From Candidatus Gastranaerophilales bacterium (GTDB lineage: Bacteria > Cyanobacteriota > Vampirovibrionia > Gastranaerophilales > Gastranaerophilaceae), in contig CANQZO010000002.1 of NCBI GenBank assembly GCA_947628355.1, positions 1 through 32,186 on the forward strand: a stretch of 32,186 bases of DNA, read 5' to 3'. Below, one piece after another: positions 23,332-31,833 of the stretch (its first letter is position 1; each line of letters opens with the position of its first letter). The position numbers were made by a program, and so were the translations under genes. The notes beneath the pieces were generated by a model that saw only the letters and a list, made by a program, of their open reading frames with translations, was not told where the DNA came from and made no database searches.

Positions 23332-24150
23332 ATGAGCGAAAATACTGAAAATAATTCATATAATAAAATAAAACGACTATCCGATGAGGAGCTTGAAAAA
23401 CTTTGGGCTGTTTATCTGTCTGATAAATCAAACAAAAAATTTCGCGATTTATTGATTATTCAATATATTTATTTAACCAAATATGTTATAAATCGTGTAA
23501 GATTAAGCCTGCCTGCCAATACTCCGGTTGAAGATATTACGGGGTTCGGCGTTGAAGGATTAATAGATGCAATAGAAAAATATTCGCCCGATAAAGGCGC
23601 TCATTTTGAATCTTATGCGGTTACAAGAATTCGCGGTGCCATAATTGATAAAATTCGCTCTCAAGATTGGCTTCCTAGAAGTACAAGAAAAAAAATTAAA
23701 GATATCAAACAAGCAGCGGAAACTCTGAAGCAGGAACTCGGCAGGACTCCTTCAAATGATGAAATTGCCGATTACTTGGGCATAGAAAAAGAAAAAATTG
23801 TTTCTATTATGTCTGATGATACATCAATAAGTTCTATTTATGAAAAAAAATATACCGGTGAAGACGGCAGTATTGAGCTTATTGATACTATTGAGGATAA
23901 TAACCTTGTAAACCCGCTTGAAAAATTAGAGCAGCGTGATTCTAAAAACGAGTTACAAAAAGCACTTTCTCAATTGCCGGAACGTGAACGAATGGTTATG
24001 GTGCTTTACTATCACGAAAATATGACTCTTAAAGAAATCGGTGAAAGTATTAATGTTTCTGAATCCAGAGTTTGCCAAATACACGCTCAAGCTATTATGA
24101 AACTCAGAAATATTTTAAATGAACTTAGAGGCGAACATTCAGCTAAATAA
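23332..24150 (+). CDS. RNA polymerase sigma factor, FliA/WhiG (sigma-28) type
   Basis: This 272-residue alternative sigma factor has region 2 at about 40-115: NTPVEDITGFGVEGLIDAIEKYSPDKG, then FESYAVTRIRGAIIDKIRSQDWLPRS, which is the hallmark of the FliA/WhiG/SigF-like group. Region 3 contains LGRTPSNDEIADYLGI. Region 4 is at about 205-265: LPERERMVMVLYYHENMTLKEIGESINVSESRVCQIHAQAIMKL. In flagellated bacteria it drives flagellar genes; others use it for development or cell-surface genes. No flagellar genes appear in this window. The frame opens at TTG 23284, but MSENTENN at ATG 23332 is the better start. The 3' end overlaps the opposite-strand csaB gene by 12 bases. Confidence 0.9.
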   Translation: MSENTENNSYNKIKRLSDEELEKLWAVYLSDKSNKKFRDLLIIQYIYLTKYVINRVRLSLPANTPVEDITGFGVEGLIDAIEKYSPDKGAHFESYAVTRIRGAIIDKIRSQDWLPRSTRKKIKDIKQAAETLKQELGRTPSNDEIADYLGIEKEKIVSIMSDDTSISSIYEKKYTGEDGSIELIDTIEDNNLVNPLEKLEQRDSKNELQKALSQLPERERMVMVLYYHENMTLKEIGESINVSESRVCQIHAQAIMKLRNILNELRGEHSAK

Positions 24151-25149
24151 CTTTAATTCAAGTTCATCAAAATCATATTCTTCGGTATTTTTAGGCGGTA
24201 TGTATTCGCATTCGTTAAATTCTTTAAAGGTTTTGTCTATATCGGCTTTGCCGTTTACGTATTTTAAATTAAACTGTTTTGCGATTGTTTCCACTTTTAT
24301 ATCGTAATTTATCGGTAAAACTTTTACTCCTGCTTTTATGGCAATTAAGCAGGCATGATAGCGCATTGCTATTAATTCATCTAAAGAACATATATCTTTT
24401 ATTACTTTATCGTTGGAAGTGTTTTTAACTACAGTTGCATTAATATTCGGATTCATTTTATACAGTTCTTCTTGAAATCTTTTACATATTTCAGTATCGA
24501 GTTTGTTTTGCAGTGATAAAATTAAAATTTCTTTATCTTTATAATATGTGTTTATATTTTGAGCAAGTTTAATAAGAAATTCGTTATCAACCATACTGCA
24601 GTTTCTTAATTGAATACCTGTTTTATTACTTTTTTCACACACCTTAAGGTTTAAGTTCCATACGGGGTCGGCACAAATTTTAGCATTTATTCCGTTCTTT
24701 TTAAGTAAATTTAAACTGTTTTCATCCCGCAGGGTAATATAATCGGCTTTTTTTAGCAGTGTCATTGTAATAAATGAAAGAGTCTTATTCTTTATAGGCC
24801 CAATGCCTTGAGCAAATATAACAATTTTTTTCCCGAATAAAACTGCCAAAAATAAAATTAACAAATAATAAATCAAACTTTTTGCGCTTGTAGAGTCTTG
24901 AAGCAGGCTTCCGCCTCCAGATATTAATGTATCACAAGACATTATTGCTTTTACAACTTTAAAAACAGAAAATGAATTTATGCATTTTACCTTTAAGTTC
25001 TCGGCTGTTTTCTCGGGTGAAGCTGAAAATACGGTAATTTCAGTATCACATTTGTAATTTTTAATGTGCTCCGTAAGAATCTTTAATATGGTTTCGTCGC
25101 CAAAGTTATCAAATCCGTAATATCCCGATATACATATTTTTTTAGTCAT
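24139..25149 (-). CDS. csaB: Polysaccharide pyruvyl transferase CsaB
   Basis: The protein has 336 residues from ATG 25149. KKICISGYYGFDNFGDETIL is the typical N-terminal glycine-rich loop of CsaB, and ISGGGSLLQDSTSAKSLIYY, VIFAQGIGPIKN, LRDENSLNLLKKNGI and AMRYHACLIAIKAGVKVLPINYD follow in family order. CsaB adds ketal pyruvate to cell-envelope polysaccharide, which in several phyla anchors S-layer (SLH) proteins. The coding region overlaps the 3' end of the PfkB gene (stop at 25142) by eight bases, and the stop lies inside the sigma gene on the other strand. An upstream in-frame start (25176) is possible but it falls inside PfkB and lacks a ribosome site. Confidence 0.92.
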   Translation of the reverse strand: MTKKICISGYYGFDNFGDETILKILTEHIKNYKCDTEITVFSASPEKTAENLKVKCINSFSVFKVVKAIMSCDTLISGGGSLLQDSTSAKSLIYYLLILFLAVLFGKKIVIFAQGIGPIKNKTLSFITMTLLKKADYITLRDENSLNLLKKNGINAKICADPVWNLNLKVCEKSNKTGIQLRNCSMVDNEFLIKLAQNINTYYKDKEILILSLQNKLDTEICKRFQEELYKMNPNINATVVKNTSNDKVIKDICSLDELIAMRYHACLIAIKAGVKVLPINYDIKVETIAKQFNLKYVNGKADIDKTFKEFNECEYIPPKNTEEYDFDELELKLFS

Positions 25150-26089
25150 TTTGACCTTTGAATATCTTATATACATCTTCTTTATCGGGTATCGATTTTA
25201 TAGCTCCGATACCTTTAACTTGTAATCCTGCCGTAATTGCACCTAAATTAGCAGCTTTAAATGCAGACATTCCCGTTGATATTCCGTGTAAAAATCCGCC
25301 GTTAAAACAGTCGCCTGCACCTGTATCGTCAACTTTTTCTTCGTTGTAAAATTTTATAAATTCAATTTTTCCGCTGCTTCCTACATAATACCCTTTTTCA
25401 ACATCTGTTTTTACTATTACCGTTGATATACCTCTGTCCCATAAGTGTTTAATGAGATTGTCAACGGAGGAAGAATCTAATAATATTTGCGAATCATGTT
25501 TTATATTGAAAAATAAAATATCGGTATACTCCGCGATTTCTTCAAATGCTTCTTTTGCTTCTTCAATTGTCCATATTTGCTTTTGGTAGTTAGGATCATA
25601 AGCTGTAGTTACGTTATTTTCTTTTGCAATTTTAAATGCGTATTTTACCGCTTCTTTTGCCGATATGGATAGAGACTGAGTTATTCCTGTCGTATATATA
25701 ATTGAAGCGTTTTTTATGTACTCGGGAGATATATCTTCTATTGATAAGTTGGTTGCAGCTGTTTTTTTTCTGTACAGATATAACTGCTTTTCACTGCAAT
25801 CCTGCCCTAATGCCAGCATATATATCCCGTTTATTCCCTGCTGAGGTTTTACGTGCGAAATATCCAGCCCCGCTTCCTGCCAGCTTTCTAACAGATAATC
25901 TTTAAAGCAGTCCATTCCTATTCTTGAAATGTATCCTGCTTTTGAACCCAATTTTAATGCACTTATTGCCGTTGTTAGTGTATCTCCGCCGTAATATTTA
26001 TTTAGGCTTTGCGCAGTTGTTAAACTGTATGGTGTCGATAATTCGATTAAACTTTCACCTATTGTGATTATATCCGGCTTTTCTTCCAT
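25142..26089 (-). CDS. PfkB family sugar kinase (2-keto-3-deoxygluconate kinase-like)
   Basis: The protein has 315 residues from ATG 26089. DIITIGESLIELST at the N-terminus, KYYGGDTLTTAISALKLGSKAGYISRIGMDCF (PfkB signature 1 region), AYDPNYQKQIW and VDDTGAGDCFNGGFLHG (signature 2, with the catalytic Asp in DTGAGD) define a ribokinase/PfkB kinase. The pattern is closest in my reading to KDG kinase (KdgK), but sugar specificity is not certain. The frame opens at TTG 26164, 75 bases earlier; AAGG and AAAAGG precede ATG 26089, so that start is preferred. It overlaps csaB and follows a TPR gene with 79 bases between. Confidence 0.88.
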   Translation of the reverse strand: MEEKPDIITIGESLIELSTPYSLTTAQSLNKYYGGDTLTTAISALKLGSKAGYISRIGMDCFKDYLLESWQEAGLDISHVKPQQGINGIYMLALGQDCSEKQLYLYRKKTAATNLSIEDISPEYIKNASIIYTTGITQSLSISAKEAVKYAFKIAKENNVTTAYDPNYQKQIWTIEEAKEAFEEIAEYTDILFFNIKHDSQILLDSSSVDNLIKHLWDRGISTVIVKTDVEKGYYVGSSGKIEFIKFYNEEKVDDTGAGDCFNGGFLHGISTGMSAFKAANLGAITAGLQVKGIGAIKSIPDKEDVYKIFKGQND

Positions 26090-26168
26090 AATCCTTTTAT
26101 CCTTGGCAATAGAGATATTCCCCTTTGTTTCTTTTACTTTATCAAAAAAATTACGGATAATCAATTTA

Positions 26169-26906
26169 TTAATTGATTACTCTCAATTTTGCAATATGTT
26201 TTTCTCTGTTTGTTATTTTTAATTCTTTTATTCTCTTTGTTATTTCTTTGTAATTTTCTATATTTAAGTTACTCTTAATGTATTTTTTATAATACCTTTT
26301 TGCTCCCGAAAAATTACCGAGTTTTTCATAGCATATTCCTATTGCAAGATTTGCTCTGTAATAATCGGGTGACATTTTTATAACTTCTTTAAATACTTTT
26401 GCACAATTAACATAGTCTTCTATGTGCATATAAAGTGTACCTTTTTGTATGTATGCTCTTAAATATTGCGGGAATACATCATTTATTCGGCTATAGATTT
26501 TTAAGGCCATTTCTTCTTCTTCAATCATTTCATGTACTAATGCCAATTGCATTTGTATATCGGGATTGTCGGGTTCTAATCTGATTGATGATATTAAATA
26601 CTTTATTCCGTTTTCAAAATCGCCGTTTATTATATTGCACATTGCAAGCTCTTTTTGTATTTTTACATCATCAGGCGCTATTTCTTCCGCTTTTTTTAAA
26701 CTGTTTATTGCCTTTGTATATACGTTTAAATTTTTATATGCAAGTCCGAGCCCTAAATATGATGAAGCATTATTTCTGTTTATAAATATCGATTTTAAAT
26801 ATTTTTCTACTGCTTCTTTATATTTACTGCCGTTTCTTAAGCGTTCCGCCTGTCTGTAATAGTTATAAGCAGATTTTTTTACCTGCTTCGGCTTTCCGCT
26901 TTCCAT
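26169..26906 (-). CDS. Tetratricopeptide-repeat protein (245 aa)
   Basis: The protein consists of about five to six TPR helix pairs (for example AYNYYRQAERLRNGSKYKEAVEKYLKSIF, YLGLGLAYKNLNVYTKAINSLKKAEEI and MQLALVHEMIEEEEMALKIYSRI). TPR arrays are protein-binding scaffolds. It has no signal peptide or enzyme domain. ATG 26906 is chosen because the predicted transcript starts near 26927, downstream of the TTG at 26930, which is therefore not usable. It is first in a minus-strand cluster with the PfkB kinase and csaB. Which partner it binds is unknown. Confidence 0.8.
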   Translation of the reverse strand: MESGKPKQVKKSAYNYYRQAERLRNGSKYKEAVEKYLKSIFINRNNASSYLGLGLAYKNLNVYTKAINSLKKAEEIAPDDVKIQKELAMCNIINGDFENGIKYLISSIRLEPDNPDIQMQLALVHEMIEEEEMALKIYSRINDVFPQYLRAYIQKGTLYMHIEDYVNCAKVFKEVIKMSPDYYRANLAIGICYEKLGNFSGAKRYYKKYIKSNLNIENYKEITKRIKELKITNREKHIAKLRVIN

Positions 26907-26933
26907 GTTCTTATTTGCATTTATCCCCAATGA

Positions 26934-26962
26934 AATATACCCCGTTTATTATTCATTTTCAA
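26934..26962 (-). promoter_or_regulatory. Promoter of the TPR gene-PfkB-csaB cluster
   Basis: On the minus strand TTGAAA (26962 to 26957), exactly 17 bases, then TATATT (26939 to 26934). Transcription would start about 26927, about 20 bases before ATG 26906. It helps choose that start codon. Confidence 0.6.
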
Positions 26963-27039
26963 TTTTAAGAAACATTATAATTTCGGGATATAGTCTTTAG
27001 ATTAAACTTTATTGACCTTTAGTTCAATATTCTTTTAAG

Positions 27040-27462
27040 TTATTGATTTTCTGTTTTTACTGCCGATAAGAAAGCATTTAATATATTATCAGGCATTCTT
27101 CGATACATTTTTCCGCTTTTACTGTTTATTGCAACTATTGTTGTTTTTGCAATTACTCTTAGCGTTTGGCTGGTTTTTTCATATACTTTATGCTCAAAAG
27201 TTACGCTTAAGGGTTTTACTTCAGCAATTTGAGTTTTAATTATTATTCTTTCATTCATTTTTGCTGAGGATTTATATCTTATATTCATTTCTACTACGGG
27301 AAAAAGTATATTGTTTTTTTCAAGTTCATCCAGTTTTAATCCTAATTTTTCAACAATTTCAACCCTTGCAGCTTCAAACCATTTAGTATATGCCCCATGC
27401 CAGACAACTCCGTATGAATCCGTATCTGCGTATAATATACGAATTTCCTGTGTGTATTCCAA
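27040..27462 (-). CDS. ybgC: Acyl-CoA thioesterase, YbgC/4-hydroxybenzoyl-CoA thioesterase family
   Basis: This 140-residue hot-dog-fold thioesterase hydrolyses short or aromatic acyl-CoA. The active-site signature is YADTDSYGVVWHGAYTKWFEAAR, with the DTD aspartate (Asp15) and His22 as in YbgC. IRYKSSAKMNERIIIKT and VIAKTTIVAINSKSGKMYRRMP complete the fold. The start is a TTG at 27462, supported by AGAGG seven bases upstream. In many Gram-negatives ybgC starts the tol-pal cluster; here it follows a large TPR gene (15-base gap) instead. Confidence 0.9.
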   Translation of the reverse strand: MEYTQEIRILYADTDSYGVVWHGAYTKWFEAARVEIVEKLGLKLDELEKNNILFPVVEMNIRYKSSAKMNERIIIKTQIAEVKPLSVTFEHKVYEKTSQTLRVIAKTTIVAINSKSGKMYRRMPDNILNAFLSAVKTENQ

Positions 27463-27477
27463 TTTATTCCTCTTTCT

Positions 27478-29076
27478 TTATGTAAATAAATCCTGTATTT
27501 TTTCTTCTATATCGGCAGGGTCTAATTCTTGTGTATAAGTGTTTATGTCTAAAGCTATTTGATATAACTTTGCAGCTTCAACTTTATCACCTTTTAATGC
27601 TATCGAGCGCGCAAGGTTATAATGCGCAAGCGCATAATTAGGATTGTATTTTTTTGCCGCTTCAAATAACTCTATAGCTTTTTGCACTCTGCCTAAATCA
27701 TCTAAATATATAACTCCTAAGTTATTATAAGCTATATCATAAGTATTATCGTATTTTATTGCTTTTTCATATTCCTTTACGGCTTCTTCCAAGTCGCCTT
27801 TTCCCCAGTATAAATAACCCAAATTGCAATGCAATCTCGGATTGTTTGGTGATGATTCCAAAGCCTTTTTGTATATTATTAAAGCATTATCGTATGCACC
27901 TTTTTCAAAAAAGACATTTCCTAAGTTCAAATAAACATCTATATCTTCGGGGTTTAAATTATATGCCTGCTGATATGATGAAATTGCAGCGTCAAGATTT
28001 TTTATATTTTCTTGGAAAATAAATCCCAGAGTTTGTGCTACAACACTTGTCCATTGCGGATTCGGATTTAAAGTTACCGCGGTTTGATAATGGTCGATTG
28101 CTTCATCAAGTTCTTCGTTTAAATATAAATATTGAGCCAGACGGCAGTGAAAATCAGCCGAATGAGGCTGCAGTTCTATCATTTTTTTACAGGTTTCTAT
28201 TGCATCGTCAAAATCTCTTATTTCTTCATATAACTGGCACAGATAGTAATATGCGCGGATATTCAACGAATCAAGCCAAATTGCCATTTTATATTCACAT
28301 ATTGCATCTTCATAACGCTTTAGTTCGTAATATACTCTGCCTAAGTTTATATATAATTCAACAAATCCCGGTGCTTTATCAAGGGTTTCGCGGTAAATAT
28401 CAAGCACTTCCTGCGTAAATCCTTTTGAAAATATCATAATTGATGTTTTTAACAACACGGGGATAAATTTTAAATATGATAACTGTTTTAAAACCGATTT
28501 CATTGCGTATTTATCAAACGGCAGCGTAATAAATGATGCCAGTAATTTTGTTATTTTTTGATACCATTTTGTTTTATTTGATAATGACAATATACAATAT
28601 ATTAAATAATATGCTCTTGATGATTGAAGCGGGGATATCTTTACTGCATTTTCCGCCTGCTCTCTTGCTTCAATTAAATCACCTTTTTTCATCGAAATTT
28701 CAGCAATCATAAAGTGTGCTTCAGCAAGTTTTGAGTCATGCTCCAGCGCTAATTTAAAGTAATTTAGGGCTTTATCAAGTTCTCTTTTATAATAAAAAGC
28801 CATTCCGATTTTATAATAAATTTCTGCCGAATTAACATCACTTTCAAGCGCTCTTTGGTATTCCGTTATTGCTTCATCGGCGTATTGCTGAGCCTGGTAA
28901 ATATCCAAATGCTGTTCCATATATAAGTCGCCCAATTTTACATGCAAATTAGCATTGTTTTCGTCGCTGTTTAATGCGCCGAGGCATACTTCTATTGCTT
29001 TTTGGATTTCACCTTTTTTGCGGAATTTTTCTATTTCCTTATTAAATTTTTTATTTTCAAAAGTTGTTTTATTCAT
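27478..29076 (-). CDS. Large tetratricopeptide-repeat protein (532 aa)
   Basis: The protein has 532 residues, nearly all TPR. The first five repeats lie at about 30-190 (A..h.KLGDLYMEQH, YYKIGMAFYYKRELDKALNYFKLAL, and so on) and a second array at about 235-520 (LYINLGRVYYELKRYEDAICEYKMAI, VYLNLGNVFFEKGAYDNALIIYKKALE, AYNNLGVIYLDDLGRVQKAIELFEAAKKY). Between them (about 190-225) is a hydrophobic, basic stretch (KLLASFITLPFDKYAMK) that might be a membrane-associating or linking region. No signal peptide. It precedes the thioesterase gene in one unit. It is a scaffold of unknown partner; O-GlcNAc-transferase-like architecture is not seen because there is no catalytic domain. AGGAAT before the ATG is only a weak site, very close to it. 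Confidence 0.85.
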   Translation of the reverse strand: MNKTTFENKKFNKEIEKFRKKGEIQKAIEVCLGALNSDENNANLHVKLGDLYMEQHLDIYQAQQYADEAITEYQRALESDVNSAEIYYKIGMAFYYKRELDKALNYFKLALEHDSKLAEAHFMIAEISMKKGDLIEAREQAENAVKISPLQSSRAYYLIYCILSLSNKTKWYQKITKLLASFITLPFDKYAMKSVLKQLSYLKFIPVLLKTSIMIFSKGFTQEVLDIYRETLDKAPGFVELYINLGRVYYELKRYEDAICEYKMAIWLDSLNIRAYYYLCQLYEEIRDFDDAIETCKKMIELQPHSADFHCRLAQYLYLNEELDEAIDHYQTAVTLNPNPQWTSVVAQTLGFIFQENIKNLDAAISSYQQAYNLNPEDIDVYLNLGNVFFEKGAYDNALIIYKKALESSPNNPRLHCNLGYLYWGKGDLEEAVKEYEKAIKYDNTYDIAYNNLGVIYLDDLGRVQKAIELFEAAKKYNPNYALAHYNLARSIALKGDKVEAAKLYQIALDINTYTQELDPADIEEKIQDLFT

Positions 29077-29111
29077 ATTCCTGTGTTGATTTTACCATAT
29101 TATTCGGTTTT

Positions 29112-30353
29112 TTAACATATAAGTCCCGAATCTGTTAAGTATTTTTTCGGGGCAAGTACGCTTATTACTGCAGGTTTCGCGTAATATTTTTTTGCCGTTT
29201 GTATTATTTCTTCTTTTGTTACTTTTTTTATCTTCTCTGTTAATTCTTCTTCAAAGCTGCTTCCAAGTCCCAGAAACTCATAATATCCGTTTAATACGGC
29301 TTCAGACATATTTGTTTCCTGATAAAACTGTCTTTTCCCTATTGCATTATTCTTTGCGTTTTCAAGTTCTTCATCGCTTACATATTCTGTCATTATTTTT
29401 GTTATTTCTTTATCAAACCCCGATATTGAAGTTTTAATATTTTTAGGCTCTGTTCCTATATACACAAAGAAATGTCCGCCTAATGCGCAGGGTTCATATA
29501 CGCTTCTTACCGTATAGGCAAGTCCCTGTTTTTCTCTTAATTCCAAAAACAGTCTTGAAGACAATCCCGACGAGCCTAATATTGTATTTAATAATATTAT
29601 TACAGGATATTCGTTACTATATATTGACGGGAACAACCACCCTTGAAATATTTGAGCTTGATTTGCGTCTTCTTTTTCAACTGTTGATACCGTTTTATTT
29701 TCTATAGGTGCTATCTTTTTTCTTTCATCTTTTGAATGTACGCTTTTTACATTCTTTAAATGCTTATCAAGAAGCTCTTTTACGACAGTTTCTTCTACAT
29801 CACCTATAACGCAGATATTTTTAAAGGAATTAGTTTTTATTTCATTATATGCGTTTATTATATCTTCTTTTGTTATTTTGTTTATGTCATTTAGAATTTC
29901 CTCTCTGCCCGTGCCGTAGGAATGATTTTTAAATATATTTCTGTAATAGTTATCTTGGGCAGTAATTTTAGCCGAATCCAAATCAGACAAAAATTCACCT
30001 TTTATTTTTTCTGCTTCTTTTTTATATTCTTCAAAAGTTGAATTTTCAATAATATCATCAAAAATTTCAAGAGCCTTTTCAATATCTTCATTTAAGCATT
30101 GCAATTTGACTCTTATATAATCCGCTTTTTTTTCAATACATAAATCTATGGCATTTTCATCAAGATAATTTGCTATCTGCTCTGCCGTTATTGTTTTTGT
30201 GCCTTGATACATAAGCTGAGATATTATGTAATAAATACCGGATTTTGTTTCATCTTTATTTATTCCCATATACATTGCAAGCGCAATGCGGGGAGTGTTT
30301 TTATTCCGTTTTATAAGTGCTTCTATTCCGTTTTTTAGTGTGTATTTTTCCAT
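29112..30353 (-). CDS. M16 family peptidase-like protein, catalytically dead subunit
   Basis: The protein has 413 residues and the M16 (pitrilysin/insulinase) fold. GSSGLSSRLFLELREKQGLAYTV (the conserved 'SRLFxELREKxGLAY' R-Y segment of the C-terminal half) is clear, and GIYYIISQLMYQGTKTITAEQIA occupies the position of the zinc motif. The HxxEH zinc ligands are missing there, so it cannot bind zinc. It starts ten bases after the stop of the active partner (AAGG six bases before its ATG). Such pairs form a heterodimer in which the inactive half completes the peptide-binding chamber, as in mitochondrial processing peptidase and several bacterial pairs. Confidence 0.9.
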   Translation of the reverse strand: MEKYTLKNGIEALIKRNKNTPRIALAMYMGINKDETKSGIYYIISQLMYQGTKTITAEQIANYLDENAIDLCIEKKADYIRVKLQCLNEDIEKALEIFDDIIENSTFEEYKKEAEKIKGEFLSDLDSAKITAQDNYYRNIFKNHSYGTGREEILNDINKITKEDIINAYNEIKTNSFKNICVIGDVEETVVKELLDKHLKNVKSVHSKDERKKIAPIENKTVSTVEKEDANQAQIFQGWLFPSIYSNEYPVIILLNTILGSSGLSSRLFLELREKQGLAYTVRSVYEPCALGGHFFVYIGTEPKNIKTSISGFDKEITKIMTEYVSDEELENAKNNAIGKRQFYQETNMSEAVLNGYYEFLGLGSSFEEELTEKIKKVTKEEIIQTAKKYYAKPAVISVLAPKKYLTDSGLIC

Positions 30354-30363
30354 GATTAACCTT

Positions 30364-31710
30364 TTATTTCTTATATTCTTCGGGCATTAATACCGCAATT
30401 ACCGCGTGATTTATATCCATATATTCTTTTGCGGTCTTTTTTATGTCTTCCGCGGTTATTTCGTCAATTACTTTTATATATTCTTCAACGTATTCAAGTT
30501 TATTGCATACGGTCATATAAAATCCTATATTCTCTCCTATATCGGAAACGGATTCTGAATTTTCCGCAAATCCTGCTTTTAATTTCTTTTTAGCTTTTTT
30601 TAACTCTGTTTCACTTATCCCCGTATTATACAGCTTTTGAATTTGGGCTTTAATTTGTTCAATTGCATCTTCTTTTTTTTCGGGTTTAAAATTGGCATCG
30701 ATAAATATATTACCGCCGTCTCTGAAATGATAATAATCACTTGAAACTACATTAAATATCGGATTTTGGGGTTTTTCAATTAATTCCTGATAAAGTCTTG
30801 AACTTTGCCCTTGCCCTAATAACAGGCATATCATTTCAAGAATGGTTGATGTTTTAATGTCACAGGCTATCGGACCTAAGTATCCGAACATTAAAAATCC
30901 CGTGTTTATCTTTGAATATTCCTCAATCGTTTTTGTTTCATTTACCGGTTTATCAATATCATAAACTTTTTGTGGCGCATTAGCACGCCCTTTAAAATCA
31001 AATTCACTGCATATTAACGGTAAAACTTCACTCGGCTCTGTTTCTCCCGCTATTATTGTTGTTATATTGTTTGGTGTGTAGTGTGTTTTATAATATTCAA
31101 GCACTGTTTCTCTTGATATTTGTGATATTATTTGTTCATTTCCTATTACATCGCGCTTATAGGGGTGTGATGTATATAAATTTTTATTTAACAGATTGTA
31201 TACTTGAGTCCAGGGCTGGTCTTTGCGCATACGGATTTCTTCTATTACAACATGTCTTTCCCGCTTTGTTGTTATATGCGGGTCATTTATATCAAACGGA
31301 GCCCCGATTTCGTTATCCGGTATAATCGGATCCAGCATCATATCTGCGTGTAAATTTAATGTGTCTTTGAAATTCTTATCACTGCTTCCTTTTGGTATTG
31401 TTACATAGTAAAATGTGTAATCTTTCCAAGTCGCAGCGTTTACTATTGCACCTCGGCTTTCAAGCGTTCTGTCAAATTCTCCCGCCTTATGCGTGCTTGT
31501 TCCTTTAAACATTAAATGTTCCAGAAAATGCGATATCCCGTTATTTTCATCATTTTCATTAATAGAGCCTGTTCTAACCCAGCTGCTGATATTTATTAAT
31601 CCGCCTTTTTTATATGCAAATACTATTTTATGTCCGTTTTCACGTTCATATATTTCAACGGGTCTTTCCAAATACGGATAATTGATTAAATGTTTTTTTA
31701 TATTTTCCAT
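30364..31710 (-). CDS. M16 family zinc peptidase, active subunit
   Basis: The protein has 448 residues from ATG 31710. It contains the inverted zinc motif HFLEH (His61, Glu64 and His65 in this numbering) in GISHFLEHLMFKGT, and the third ligand Glu in VVIEEIRMRKDQPW about 95 residues later. TIPKGSSDKNF and LLGQGQSSRLYQELIEKPQNP are family segments. The distance from HFLEH to the third glutamate is longer than the classical ~76, owing to an insert (GAPFDINDPHITT). It probably degrades peptides or acts as a processing peptidase together with the dead partner downstream. ATG 31725 is in frame, but AGAGG lies before ATG 31710, and TATAAA is only about 16 bases upstream of it. Confidence 0.92.
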   Translation of the reverse strand: MENIKKHLINYPYLERPVEIYERENGHKIVFAYKKGGLINISSWVRTGSINENDENNGISHFLEHLMFKGTSTHKAGEFDRTLESRGAIVNAATWKDYTFYYVTIPKGSSDKNFKDTLNLHADMMLDPIIPDNEIGAPFDINDPHITTKRERHVVIEEIRMRKDQPWTQVYNLLNKNLYTSHPYKRDVIGNEQIISQISRETVLEYYKTHYTPNNITTIIAGETEPSEVLPLICSEFDFKGRANAPQKVYDIDKPVNETKTIEEYSKINTGFLMFGYLGPIACDIKTSTILEMICLLLGQGQSSRLYQELIEKPQNPIFNVVSSDYYHFRDGGNIFIDANFKPEKKEDAIEQIKAQIQKLYNTGISETELKKAKKKLKAGFAENSESVSDIGENIGFYMTVCNKLEYVEEYIKVIDEITAEDIKKTAKEYMDINHAVIAVLMPEEYKK

Positions 31711-31833
31711 TTCTACCTCTGGCATTTTTATATAATTGTATCAGATTTTCTGTTATTTACATAATTTAATGGCAAGTTTTTTTTTTAGAGTTTTTTATTT
31801 TATTGCAATTTACATGAAGTAAAGGATTTTTTA

